A stretch of DNA of 64,000 nucleotides from positions 7,820,511 through 7,884,510 of the forward strand of contig NC_134659.1 of the NCBI RefSeq assembly GCF_030463565.1, in the 5' to 3' direction. The position numbers and the translations under genes are program-made. Below are positions 1-33,800 of the stretch, piece by piece. Below the pieces are notes generated by a model, which was not told where the DNA came from, made no database searches, and worked only from the letters and a program-made list of their open reading frames with translations. Source of the DNA: Pelecanus crispus (Eukaryota > Chordata > Aves > Pelecaniformes > Pelecanidae). Position 1 is the stretch's first letter, and each line of letters begins with the position of its first letter.

Positions 1-115
1 CGGTGGCGATGGGCGTCCCCGGAGCTGCCGTCCCCTCTCCTGCTCCCGCCGGAGGCTTCATGGCCCCTCTCGGTGCCGGGCAGGGATCCCGGCCCCGCTC
101 CCACTCGCGCGGCTG

Positions 116-177
116 GCTGACGGCTCCCTCCCCTCTCCTTTCTAGGGGCTGACGGCTCCCTCCCCTCTCCTTTCTAG
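116..177 (+). repeat. SARS1: 32-bp tandem duplication of a 3' splice site (SARS1 intron 1)
   Basis: A 32-bp block (copies begin at 116 and 148) is repeated head to tail. Each copy carries a complete polypyrimidine tract ending in tttctag, so two near-identical 3' splice acceptors lie side by side just before the first SARS1 exon in the window. The downstream copy adjoins the exon and is the likely acceptor. The upstream copy could act as a decoy or cryptic acceptor. Confidence 0.8.
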
Positions 178-4542
<4,365 letters not shown>

Positions 4543-4847
4543 GGCTTGGAGCCCCCCCAGGGACCAGCGGGACCCCCCCAGGGACCGCCGGGGCCCCCCG
4601 AACCATCCTGCCTCCATCGCCGGCCGGGGCTGCGCCCATCGCCTTCCGCTTCGGGGCCCGTCTGGGGCAGGGAGCCGCCGCTCAGCGCCTGGCCCCCCCG
4701 CCCCGGCGCGGCGCACCGCGTCCCGCGGGATGAAGGACTGACGCTATCGGGGCTCCGCGCCCCCCGTTCCCTCCCCGAGCGGGGCCGGGGAGCCCCCCGC
4801 ACCCCGACCCCTTCCCCGGGACGCAAAAATGTCCTCTCCCTCCATCC

Positions 4848-4853
4848 AATAAA
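4848..4853 (+). terminator. SARS1: Polyadenylation signal of SARS1
   Basis: A canonical AATAAA lies 306 bp after the SARS1 stop codon, ahead of a GC-rich, poly-G spacer. This gives a short 3' UTR for the gene. Confidence 0.8.
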
Positions 4854-4859
4854 GCCGAG

Positions 4860-5759
4860 CAGCGCCGAGCCGCGTGTCCGCTGTGGGGGGGGGGGGGGGG
4901 TCAGGCGGGGTGGGGGGCCGCTTTCCCCCCCTTGTCCCGTCCCGGGGGGCCCCCGCCGGCCCCGCACAATGGCGCGGGACAAAGCCGCGCTCCCCGCAGC
5001 GCATTTGTAATGCAAAAAGGGGGCCGGGGGGGGCCCCCCCCTGCGCTTGGGCCCAGCTGCCAGCCCCGGACCCCCGTGGCGCTGGGGTGGCCGCAGCGCT
5101 CAGTTTCCCCAAGGGAAGCGGGGGGGGGGGGGGTCCGGCTGTCAGCCCCCCTGCTCCCCCGCGTGGGAAACCCACGGCTGCACCCAGGGGGTGCTGGGGA
5201 GGGAAGGCGGGGTGCCGGGGGGCCCCCCCCCCCCCCCCAGCGCTGCGCCCCAACCACCGGGCGGGCTCGCCCGCGCCCCGCTCCCCTTTGAAGGGTGCTG
5301 GGGCCGGCGGCCAGGGCGGGGAGAGGCGGCCGTGAGTCACGGAGCCCTCGGCGGGTGCCGGGGGGGTCCCCGGGCGCCTCCCCAGCACCCACCCTGGCTT
5401 GTGGGGGGCCCCCCCCCCCACCCCTTGCACCCGTCCGACCCGTTCCGCTGCCGGGGCCCCCGGGCTTGGCGCTGCACCGTCCTGCCCGGCACCCACGCCA
5501 TGGGCACCGCGCCGGCTGCCGGCATGGGTGCCAGGCCGGCTGCGCCCACCGCCCCCCGTGGGGGTGCACCCCCGGCCTCCCAGTTTGTCCCAGTGCCTCC
5601 CAGTGCTGGGGCGGCGGGGCCAGCCCAGGCCTGCGGTGCCCCCCGCAGCGGCGTCGCGGGGCCGGGGTGGGCCGCGGGGACCCCCGCGCCGCGGGGGGAG
5701 AGGAGCGTGGGGTGGGCGTCACGCGTGTGCCACGCGTGGACGCGCATCGTGTGCGCTGC
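4860..5759. other. GC-rich SARS1-CELSR2 intergenic spacer, no gene seen
   Basis: This stretch has long G and C runs (for example near 4885, 5120 and 5230) and no protein I recognise. A perfect AP-1 site, TGAGTCA, lies at 5333-5339. Open frames here follow from the absence of A/T-rich stops. Confidence 0.6.
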
Positions 5760-7640
5760 CTGCGTGAAGGCCGCGCGGGGCGTCCGTTCACAGCGTGTGC
5801 AGGCCCTGTGTGTGCATGTGCACGTTCTGCGTGCGTGCAGCGTGCACGTGTGTGCCGTATGCGTGTGTGCAACGTGCCTGTGTGTGCTGTGTCTGTCTGC
5901 AACATGCGTGTGTGCAACATGCGTATGTACAAGGTGCCTGTGTGTATCGCCTCTATGTGCACTGTGTGTGCATGTGTTGCAGTGCGTACATGCAAGGTGC
6001 CTGCGTGTGCAATTTGTCCGTGTGCAATGTGCGTGCGTCTGTGATACATGCGTGTGCAATGTGTGTCTCTGTGCCATACATGTGCGTGTGCGATGTGCCT
6101 CTGTGCAATGTGCCTGCGCGTATCGTGTCCGTGTGCAGCGTGCCTGTGTACGTGCAACATGCATGCGTGTGCGATTTGTGCACGTGCAGCATGCTTGTGT
6201 GTGCCATACGTGTGCGTGTGTGCAATGCGTGTGCTGCGGCCCTGTGCGACGTGCATGTGCACAGCGGGCCTGCACGTATCGTGTCCGTGTGCAGCGTGCC
6301 TGTGTACGTGCAACACGCGTGCCTGTATGATTTGGGCGCGTGCAGCATGCTGCGTGTGCTGTACGTGTGCGTGTGTGCCGCGGGCCTGCGCGTATCGTGT
6401 CCGTGTGCAGCGTGCCTGTGTACGTGCAACACGCGTGCCTGTATGATTTGGGCGCGTGCAGCCTGCCGTATGCCGTATGTGCGCGTGTGCGCCGCGGGCC
6501 TGCGCGTATCGTGTCCGTGTGCAGCGTGCCTGTGTACGTGCAACACGCGTGCCTGTATGATTTGGGCGCGTGCAGCCTGCCGTATGCTGTATGTGCGCGT
6601 GTGCGCCGCGGGCCTGCGCGTATCGTGTCCGTGTGCAGCGTGCCTGTGTACGTGCAACACGCGTGCCTGTATGATTCGGGCCGTGTCCGTGTGCAGCGTG
6701 CCTGTGTACGTGCAACACGCGTGCCTGTATGATTTGGGCCGTGTCCGTGTGCAGCGTGCCTGTGTACGTGCAACACGCGTGCCTGTATGATTCGGGCCGT
6801 GTCCGTGTAAACGTGCCTGTGTACGTGCAACACGCGTGCCTGTATGATTTGGGCGCGTGCAGCGTGCTTGTGTGTGCCATACGTGTGCGTGTGCGCCGCG
6901 GGCCTGCGCGTATCGTGTCCGTGTGCACCGTGCCTGTGTACGTGCAACACGCGTGCCTGTATGATTCGGGCCGTGTCCGTGTGCAGCGTGCCTGTGTACG
7001 TGCAACACGCGTGCCTGTATGATTCGGGCCGTGTCCGTGTGCAGCGTGCCTGTGTGCGTGCAACCACGTGTGCCTGTATGATTTGGGGCGCGTGCAGCCT
7101 GCCGTATGCTGTATGTGCGCGTGTGCGCCGCGGGCCTGCGCGTATCGTGTCCGTGTGCAGCGTGCCTGTGTACGTGCAACACGCGTGCCTGTATGATTCG
7201 GGCCGTGTCCGTGTGCAGCGTGCCTGTGTACGTGCAACACGCGTGCCTGTATGATTTGGGCCGTGTCCGTGTGCAGCGTGCCTGTGTACGTGCAACACGC
7301 GTGCCTGTATGATTCGGGCCGTGTCCGTGTAAACGTGCCTGTGTACGTGCAACACGCGTGCCTGTATGATTTGTGCGCGTGCGGCGTGCTGCGTGTGCCG
7401 TACGTGTGCGTGCGCGCCGCGGGCCTGCGCGTATCGTGTCCGTGTGCAGCGTGCCTGTGTACGTGCAACACGCGTGCCTGTATGATTCGGGCCGTGTCCG
7501 TGTGCAGCGTGCCTGTGTGCGTGCAACACGCGTGCCTGTATGATTCGGGCGCGTGCGGCCTGCCGTGTGCCACCCGTGCGCGTGCGACGTGCGTGTGCCA
7601 TCCCGCGCGCGTGCAACGTGCGCGCGCGCGTGCCAACCCG
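5760..7640. repeat. 58-bp CpG-rich minisatellite upstream of CELSR2
   Basis: A TGTG/CGTG-rich array grades from degenerate GTGTGC repeats (5760-6250) into regular 58-bp units (for example starts at 6691 and 6749). Some units carry longer insertions that give about 130-bp composites. Each regular unit contains the palindrome CACGCGTG (with an ACGCGT MluI site) and one or two GCGTG cores, the dioxin-response-element core. The array ends about 300 bp before the CELSR2 start codon. Long open frames on both strands are by-products of the repeat and resemble no protein. Confidence 0.9.
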
Positions 7641-24827
<17,187 letters not shown>

Positions 24828-24849
24828 GTACGGGCACCGCGCCCGCCGC

Positions 24850-27282
24850 GCCCCGGCACGGCATTCCCGGCATTCCCTCCCGGGCATCGCAACCCCGGCG
24901 CTGCCTGGCGCTGCATCCCCGGCGTTGCGTCCCGGGCATCGCGTCCCTGGCGCCGTGTGCCACGCGTCGCGTCCCTGCCGCTGCCGGGCGCTGCAGCCCG
25001 GGCACTGCAGCCCGGGCACTGCATCCCTGGCACTGCATCCCTGCTGCTGCCGGGCACTGCATCCCTGCCGCTGCATCCCTGGCACTGCATCCCGGGCACT
25101 GCATCCTGCCGCTGCATCCCTGGCACTGCATCCCGGGCACTGCATCCCGGGCACTGCATCCCGGCACTGCATCCCTGCCGCTGCCGGGCACTGCATCCCT
25201 GCCGCTGCATCCCTGGCACTGCATCCCGGGCACTGCATCCCTGGCACTGCATCCCTGCTGCTGCCCGGGCACTGCATCCTGCCGCTGCATCCCTGGCACT
25301 GCAGCCCGGGCACTGCATCCCTGCCACTGCGTCCCGGGCACTGCCAGGCACTGCATCCCGGGCACTGCATCCCTGGCACTGCACCCCGGGCACTGCATCC
25401 CAGGCACTGTATCCCTGCCACTGCATCCCTGCCACTGCCGGGCACTGCATCCCAGGCACTGCATCCCCGGCACTGCATCCCTGCCACTGCATCCCTGCCG
25501 CTGCATCCCTGCCGCTGCATCCCTGGCACTGCATCCCAGGCACTGCATCCCAGGCACTGTATCCCTGCCGCTGCTAGGCACTGCACCCCGGGCACTGCAC
25601 CCCGGGCACTGCATCCCTGGCACTGCATCCCTGCCGCTGCCGGGCACTGCATCCCGGGCACTGCATCCCTGGCACTGCATCCCTGGCACTGCCGGGCACT
25701 GCATCCCGGGCACTGCATCCGTGCCGCTGCCAGGCACTGCATCCCTGCCACTGCATCCCTGCCACTGCCGGGCACTGCATCCCGGGCACTGCATCCCGGG
25801 CACTGCATCCCTGCTGCTGCCAGGCACTGCATCCCAGGCACTGCATCCTGGGCACTGCATCCTGGGCATCGCGTCCCTGGCACTGCATCCCAGGCACTGC
25901 ATCCCGGGCACTGCATCCTGGGCATCACGTCCCTGGCACTGCATCCCTGCCACTGCATCCCTGCCACTGCCGGGCACTACATCCCGGGCATCGCATCCCT
26001 GGCACTGCATCCTGGGCACTGCCTGGCACTGCATCCCATGCTCTACATCCCTGCTGCCCGCCTGGCACTGCATCCCAGGCACTGCATCCCCAGCACTGCC
26101 TCCCTGGCGCTGCATCCCGGGCACTGCATCCTGGGCACTGCATGCCTGGCGGTGCATCCTGGGTATCCCATCCCTGGCACTGCATCCCATGCGTCGCATC
26201 TCGGGCACTGCCTGGCGCTGCATGCCAGGCATCCCGTCCCTGGCACTGCATCCCTGGCACTGCCTGCCACTGCATCCCGGGCATCCCGTCCCTGGCACTG
26301 CATCCCTGCCTGCCACTGCATCCCGGGCATCCCATCCCTGGCACTGCATCCCCACTGGCACTGCCTGCACTGCATCCCGGGCATCCCATCCCTGGCACTG
26401 CATCCCTGCCTGCCACTGCATCCCGGGCATTGTGTCCCTGGCACTGCATCCCATGCGTTGTGTCCCTGGCACTGGATCCCGGGCACTGCCTGGCGCTGCA
26501 TGCCAGGCATCCCGTCCCTGGCGCTGCATCCCATGCGTCGCATCCCTGGCACTGCCTGGCGCTGCATCCCAGGCATCCCGTCCCTGGCGCTGCATCCCAT
26601 GCGTCGCATCCCTGGCACTGCCAGGCACTGTATCCCGGGCACTGCATCCCATGCATCGCATCCCATGCGTTGTGTCCCTGGCACTGCCTGGCGCTGCATG
26701 CCAGGCATCCCGTCCCTGGCGCTGCATTCCATGCGTCGCATCCCTGGCACTGCCAGGCACTGTATCCCGGGCACTGCATCCCGGGCATCGCATCCCATGC
26801 ATCGCATCCCATGCGTTGTGTCCCTGGCACTGCCTGCCACTGCATCCCGGGCATCCCATCCCTGGCACTCATCCCTGCCTGCCACTGCATCCCGGGCATC
26901 GCGTCCCTGGCACTGCATCCCATGCGTTGTGTCCCTGGCACTGGATCCCGGGCACTGCCTGGCGCTGCATGCCAGGCATCCCATCCCTGGCGCTGCATCC
27001 CATGCGTCGCATCCCTGGCACTGCCTGGCGCTGCATCCCAGGCATCCCGTCCCTGGCGCTGCATCCCATGCGTCGCATCCCTGGCACTGCCAGGCACTGT
27101 ATCCCGGGCACTGCATCCCGGGCATCGCATCCCATGCATCGCATCCCATGCATCGCATCCCATGCATTGCATCCCATGCGTTGTGTCCCTGGCACTGCCT
27201 GGCGCTGCATCCCAGGCATCCCGTCCCTGGCGCTGCATCCTGGGCATCGCATCCCTGCACTGCCACGCGCTGCATCCCGGGC
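24850..27282. repeat. 14-bp CACTGCATCCCGGG-type minisatellite (CELSR2 intron 4)
   Basis: A short unit (CACTGCATCCCGGG, GGCACTGCATCCCTG) begins about 20 bp after exon 4 and runs unbroken into the N gap. After about 26150 new variants appear (ATCCCATGCGTCGCATCCC, TGCGTTGTGTCCC) and form larger blocks. The array ends at missing sequence, so its true length is unknown. Confidence 0.93.
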
Positions 27283-27482
27283 NNNNNNNNNNNNNNNNNN
27301 NNNNNNNNNNNNNNNNNNNNNNNNNNNNNNNNNNNNNNNNNNNNNNNNNNNNNNNNNNNNNNNNNNNNNNNNNNNNNNNNNNNNNNNNNNNNNNNNNNNN
27401 NNNNNNNNNNNNNNNNNNNNNNNNNNNNNNNNNNNNNNNNNNNNNNNNNNNNNNNNNNNNNNNNNNNNNNNNNNNNNNNNNN
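27283..27482. other. Assembly gap of 200 N
   Basis: Exactly 200 N residues, a size that looks conventional and not measured. The left flank is the CELSR2 intron 4 array; the right flank is a CA-rich microsatellite. About thirty CELSR2 exons should follow exon 4 but none appear to the right. Confidence 0.99.
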
Positions 27483-27870
27483 ACACCACACGCACATATA
27501 TGCACACATGGACACGCACATTTACACACACGCACATATGCACGCACAGATATGCACACACACACACATATATGCACACACATGTGCCCAGGACACCCCC
27601 CCCGCCCCTGCACACTTGTGCCCCGGGAGCGTGTGGCGCGCACACGGACACAGCAGCCCCGCGTGCTCGTGCTGTGCGCGTGTGTGCACGCAGCCTGGCT
27701 TTGCACGCTCACCTCCCCGCCCCGTGTGTGCTCACATGGGCACGCGAGCGTGCCCAGCCGCACACGCGTGCACCGCCGCACACCTCAGGGCCTCGCACGC
27801 CCCTCCCCTGCAGAGGCAGGTGGTGCACACGCCTTGCACGCTCACCCCTGCACGGCCCCCGCGCCCCTCG
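27483..27870. repeat. CA/TATG microsatellite and GC-rich flank right of the gap
   Basis: Alternating CA with ATATG interruptions runs from 27483 to about 27590. A cytosine-rich stretch with many CACACG/GTGTGC motifs follows to about 27870. No gene is recognised. Confidence 0.8.
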
Positions 27871-27879
27871 GGACCCCCC

Positions 27880-30310
27880 ACCCCAGAGCAGCCAGCCCCA
27901 CAGCGGGCCCCTTGCCCCACGGGACCCCCCAGCCCCCACAGCAGCCAGCCCCACAGCAGCCCCTTGCCCCATGGGACCCCCCAGCCCCACAGCAGCCAGG
28001 CCCCACAGCAGCCCCTTGCCCCATGGGACCCCCAGCCCCACAGCAGCCAGCCCCACAGCAGCCCCTTGCCCCATGGGGACCCCCAGCCCCACAGCAGCCA
28101 GCCCCACAGCAGCCCCTTGCCCCATGGGACCCCCCAGCCCCACAGCAGCCAGACCTATGGCAGCCCCTCACCCCACGGCAGCCAGCCCCACAGCAGCCCC
28201 TTGCCCCATGGGACCCCCAGCCCCACAGCAGCCAGCCCCACAGCAGCCCCTTGCCCCATGGGACCCCCAGCCCCACAGCAGCCAGCCCCACAGCAGCCCC
28301 TTGCCCCATGGGACCCCCAGCCCCACAGCAGCCAGCCCCACAGCAGCCCCTTGCCCCATGGGACCCCCAGCCCCACAGCAGCCAGACCTATGGCAGCCCC
28401 TCACCCCCGGCAGCCAGCCCCACAGCAGCCCCTTGCCCCATGGGACCCCCAGCCCCACAGTAGCCAGCCCACAGCAGCCCCTTGCCCCATGGGACCCCCC
28501 AGCCCCACAGCCAGCCAGCCCCACAGCAGCCCCTTGCCCCATGGGACCCCCCAGCCCCACAGCAGCCAGCCCCACCAGCAGCCCCTTGCCCCATGGGACC
28601 CCCAGCCCCACAGCAGCCAGACCTATGGCAGCCCCTCACCCGACGGCAGCCAGCCCCACAGCAGACCCTTGCCCCATGGGACCCCCAGCCCCACAGCAGC
28701 CCCTTGCCCCACGGGACCCCCAGCCCCACAGCAGCCAGCCCCACAGCAGCCCCTTGCCCCACAGGACCCCCAGCCCCACAGCAGCCAGCCCCCACAGCAG
28801 CCCCCTTGGCCCATGGGACCCCCAGCCCCCACAGCAGCCAGACCTATGGCAGCCCCTCACCCCACGGCAGCCAGCCCCACAGCAGCCCCTTGCCCCCATG
28901 GGACCCCCCAGCCCCACAGCAGCCCCTTGCCCCACGGGACCCCCAGCCCCACAGCAGCCAGCCCCACAGCAGCCCCCTTGCCCCACAGGACCCCCAGCCC
29001 CACAGCAGCCAGCCCCACAGCAGCCCCTTGCCCCATGGGACCCCCAGCCCCACAGCAGCCAGACCTATGGCAGCCCCTCACCCCACGGCAGCCAGCCCCA
29101 CAGCAGCCCCTTGCCCCACAGGACCCCCAGCCCCCACAGCAGCCAGCCCCATGGGACTCCCCCGCCCTGCAGCAGCCAGCCCCATGGCAGCCCCTCACCC
29201 CACGGCAGCCAGCCCCACAGCAGCCCCTTGCCCCATGGGACCCCCCCGCCCCACAGCAGCCACTCCACAGCGGCCCCTCACCCCATAGGATCCCCAGCCC
29301 CACAGCAGCCACTCACCCCATGGGACTCCCCGCCCCGCGAGCAGCCAGCCCCATGGCAGACCCTTGCCCCATGGGACCCCCCAGCCCCACAGCAGCCACT
29401 CCCACAGCGGCCCCCTCGCCCCATAGGATCCCCAGCCCCACAGCAGCCACTCACCCCATGGGACTCCCCGCCCCACAGCAGCCAGCCCCATGGCAGCCCC
29501 CTTGCCCCATGGGACCCCCCCGCCCACACAGCAGCCAGCCCCACAGCGGCCCCTCACCCCATAGGATCCCCAGCCCCACAGCAGCCACTCACCCCATGGG
29601 ACTCCCCGCCCCGCAGCAGCCAGCCCCATGGCAGACCCTTGCCCCATGGGACCCCCAGCCCCACAGCAGCCACTCCCACAGCGGCCCCTCGCCCCATAGG
29701 ATGCCCAGCCCCACAGCAGCCAGCCCCACAGCGGCCCCTCGCCCCATAGGATCCCCAGCCCCACAGCAGCCGCTCACCCCCATGGGACCCCCTGCCCCAC
29801 AGCAGCCAGCCCCACGGCAGCCCCTTGCCCCATGGGACCCCCAGCCCCACAGCAGCCAGCCCCACAGGACCCCCCAGCCCCACAGCAGCCAGCCCCACAG
29901 CAGCCCCTTGCCCCATGGGACCCCCAGCCCCACAGCAGCCAGCCCCACAGCAGCCCCTTGCCCCATGGGACCCCCAGCCCCACAGCAGCCAGCCCCATGG
30001 GCAGCCCCTCACCCCCACAGGACCCCCAGCCCCACAGGAGCCAGCCCCACAGCAGCCCCTCGCCCCATGGGACCCCCAGCCCCACAGCAGCCACTCCCAC
30101 AGCGGCCCCTCGCCCCATAGGATCCCCAGCCCCACAGCAGCCACTCACCCCATGGGACTCCCCGCCCCACAGCAGCCAGCCCCATGGCAGCCCCTTGCCC
30201 CATGGGACCCCCCGCCACACAGCAGCCAGCCCCACAGCGGCCCCTCACCCCACAGGACCCCCAGCCCCACAGGAGCCAGCCCCACAGCAGCTCCTCGCCC
30301 CATAGGACCC
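27880..30310. repeat. 50-bp minisatellite between the gap and TMEM167B
   Basis: Regular 50-bp units (for example 28210 and 28260) are built on CCCCACAGCAGCCAG and CCCCTTGCCCCATGGGAC. Variants include ACCTATGGCAG blocks and, after 29250, CCATAGGATCC and CACTCCCACAGCGG blocks. The array ends about 40 bp from the TMEM167B polyadenylation signal, so it sits in the 3' flank of that gene. Confidence 0.93.
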
Positions 30311-30350
30311 CCCGGGAGGGAGCCAGCGCTGCCCGCAGGGGAACCCCCGC

Positions 30351-30356
30351 TTTATT
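30351..30356 (-). terminator. TMEM167B: Polyadenylation signal of TMEM167B
   Basis: AATAAA on the minus strand (TTTATT on plus), about 460 bp after the TMEM167B stop codon. It is the only A/T-rich patch in the neighbourhood. Confidence 0.75.
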
Positions 30357-30819
30357 TACACATCGTGGTCCAGCGGTTACAAACCGGGGGGGTTACAAAC
30401 CCCGCAGCCACAGTGGGGAGACCCCGGCCGAGGGACCCCCAGGGACCCCCGCGCTCCCCGGGGAGCGGGGGAAACCCCGCGGCGAGGAAGGGCCCTGCCC
30501 GCTGCCGGCCCCCCCAGTCCCCGCAGTCCCGGGGGCACGGCCGGATCTTGCCTCTCGCTGAGGGTCCGCTCGCCGAGCCCCTCGCCCGCTGCCCCGCCGC
30601 ACGCCCCCCAACTCCCCTTCCGACGGCTCGAGGGGGGCCCGGCGGCACCCATGGCTGCCCGGCCCCGCCGGGGGGGGACGAGGTGGGTTTAAGCAGGGCG
30701 CCGGGCCATGGCGGCTCCCCAAGGCCGCCCCAGGCGGGGTGCGGGCTGGTGGCGGGGCGCTCGGGGTCGGTACCGGGGTCTCTGGTCGTCGTCACCGGTC
30801 CTGGCGCGTCCCCGCGGGG

Positions 30820-33800
30820 TCACTTCACCACCAGGACGTAGAAAGCCATGAGGACGCAGGAGACGGCCACGGGCACGTGCAGCCGGGTGCCGATGACGGC
30901 AGCTGCGGGGTCGGGGCAGAGCGGGGTGAGCAGGGGCGGGTGCGGAGGGTGCCCTGTGCTGGGGCGAGACCCCCACGTCCCCATCCTGGAGCCCTGTGCT
31001 GGGGTGAGACCCCCACGTCCCCATCCTGGAGCCCTGTGCTGGGGCGAGACCCCCCTGTCCCCATCCTCGAGCCCCGCATCCCCATCCCGGACCCCCGTGT
31101 CCCCGTCCCGGAGCCCCGAGCCCCTGGCCCGGAGCCACGTCCCCATCCCGGACCCCCGTGTCCCTATCCTGGACCCCTCTGTTCCGTCCCAGAGCCCCAC
31201 GTCCCCATCCTGGGACCTCCGTGTCCCCATCCCGGAGCCCTGTGCTGGGGTGAGATCCCCGTTCCCATCCCGGAGCCCCACGTCCCCATCCGGGACCCCT
31301 GGGTCTTCATCCCAGAGCCCCGTGTCCCCACCTCGAAGCCCTGTGCTGGGGTGAGACCCCCACGTCCCCATCCTGGAGCCCCCTGTCCCTGGCCTGGAGC
31401 TCCGTGGTCCCCATCCCAGACCCCTGGTGTCCCCCACCCCCGGAGCCCTGCGCCCCTGTCCCGCACCCCCGTGGTCCCCGTCCCAGAGCCCCGTGCCCCT
31501 GTCCCGGAGCCCTGTGCTGGAGCAAGATCCCTGTGTCCCCATCCCGGACCCGCTCGTGCCCATCCCAGACCCCCCGTGTCCCCATCCTGGAGCCCTGTGC
31601 TGGGGCGAGGACCCCCACGTCCCCATCCTGGAGCCCTGTGCTGGGGTGAGACCCCCACGTCCCCATCCCGGACCCCCGTGTCCCCTATCCTGGACCCCTC
31701 TGTTCCCGTCCCAGAGCCCCACGTCCCCATCCTGGACCTCTGTGTTCCCATCCCGGAGCCCTGTGCTGGGGGTGAGATCCCCGTGTTCCCATCCCGGAGC
31801 CCCACGTCCCCATCCCGGACCCCCCGTGTCCCCATTCCAGAGCCATGTGCTGGGGCGAGACCCCTGTGTCCCCATCCCGGAGCCCCGCATCCCCATCCTG
31901 GAGCCCTGTGCTGGGGCGAGACCTCCATGTCCCCATCCCGGACCCGCTCGTCCCCATCCTGGACCCCCCCTGTCCCCATCCTGAAGCCCTGTGCTGGGGC
32001 GAGACCCCCCGTGTCCCCATCCCGGAGCCCTGTGCTGGAGCAAGATCCCTGTGTCCCCATCCCGGACCCCCGCGTCCCCATCCCGGACCCCCCGTGTCCC
32101 CACCCCGGAGCCCTGTGCTGGGGTGAGACCCCCCCTGTCCCCATCCTCGAGCCCCGCATCCCCATCCCGGAGCCCCGTGTCCCCACCCCGGAGCCCTGTG
32201 CTGGAGCGAGATCCCTGTGTCCCCACCCCGGAGCCCCGTGTCCCTGTCCCAGAGCCCCCGCGTCCCTGTCCAGCACCCCCGTGGTCCCCGGCCCGGAGCC
32301 CCGAGCCCCTGTCCCGGAGCCACGTCCCCATCCCAGACCCCCGTGTACCTATCCTGGATCCCTGTGTTCCCATTCCAGAGCCCCACGTCCCCATCCTGGA
32401 GCCCTGTGCTGGAGCGAGACCCCTGTGTCTCCATCCTGGAGCCCCGTGTCCCCACCCTGGACCCCCCTGTCCCCCATCCTGGACCCCTGTGTCCCAACCC
32501 CGGAGTCCCACGTCCCCATCCCGCACCGCCGTGTCCCCATCCCAGAGCCCTGCACCCCCATCCCGGACCCCCGTGTCCCCATTCCAGAGCCGTGTGCTGG
32601 GGCGAGACGCCTGTGTCCCCATCCCGGAGCCCCGCATCCCCATCCTGGAGCCCTATCCTGGGGCGAGACCTCCATGTCCCCATCCCGGACCCCCCTGTCC
32701 CCCATCCTGAAGCCCTGTGCTGGGGCGAGACCCCCGTGTCCCCATCCTGAAGCCCTGTGCTGGAGCCAGATCCCTGTGTCCCCATCCCGGACCCGCTCGT
32801 CCCCATCCCGGAGCCCCATGTCCCCATCCCGGAGCCCTGTGCTGGAGCAAGATCCCTGTGGTCCCCATCCCGGACCCGCTCGTCCCCATCCTGGACCCCC
32901 CGTGTCCCCATCCCGGAGCCCTGTGCTGGGGTGAGACCCCCCTGTCCCCATCCCCGAGCCCCCGCATCCCATCCCAGACCCCCGTGTCCCCACCCCGGAG
33001 CCCTGTGCTGGAGCGAGATCCCTGTGTCTCCATCCCGGAGCCCCGTGTCCCCATCCTGGACCCCCCTGTCCCCATCCCAGACCCATGGTCCCCACCCCGG
33101 AGCCCCGTGTCCCTGTCCCGGAGCCCCGTGTCCTGTCCTGCACCCCCATGTCCCCATCCCAGAGCCCCGAGCCCCCTGTCCCAGAGCCACGTCCCCATCC
33201 TGGACCCCCACATCCCCATCCTGGAGCCCTGTGCTGGGGCGAGACCCCCCACGTCCCCATCCTGGACCCCCGTGTCCCCATCCCAGACCCCTGTGTCCCC
33301 GTCCCCAAGCCCCGCGTCCCCGTCCCCAAGCCCTGCGTCCCCGTCCCAGACCCGCTCGTCCCCCACCCCGGAGCCCGGTGCTGGAGCGGAGATCCCTGTG
33401 TCCCCATCCCGGAGCCCCGTGTCCCGCCCCATCCCAGACCCCTGTGTCCCCATCCTGGAGCCCCGTGTCCCCATCCTGGACCCCCCTGTCCCCATCCCAG
33501 ACCCGTGTCCCCACCCTGGAGCCCCGTGTCCCTGTCCCGGAGCCCCGCGTCCCCATCCCAGAGCCCCGAGCCCCTGTCCCAGAGCCACGTCCCCATCCTG
33601 GACCCCCACATCCCCATCCTGGAGCCCTGTGCTGGGTCGCCCCCCCACGTCCCCAGCCCGAAGACGCCCCCCGGTCCCCATCCCGGACCCCGTGTCCCCA
33701 TCCCAGACCCCCTGTGTCCCCCGTCCCCAAGCCCCGCGTCCCCCGTCCCGGAGCCCGGCGTCCCCGTCCCGGACCCGCTCGTCCCCACCCCGGAGCCCTG

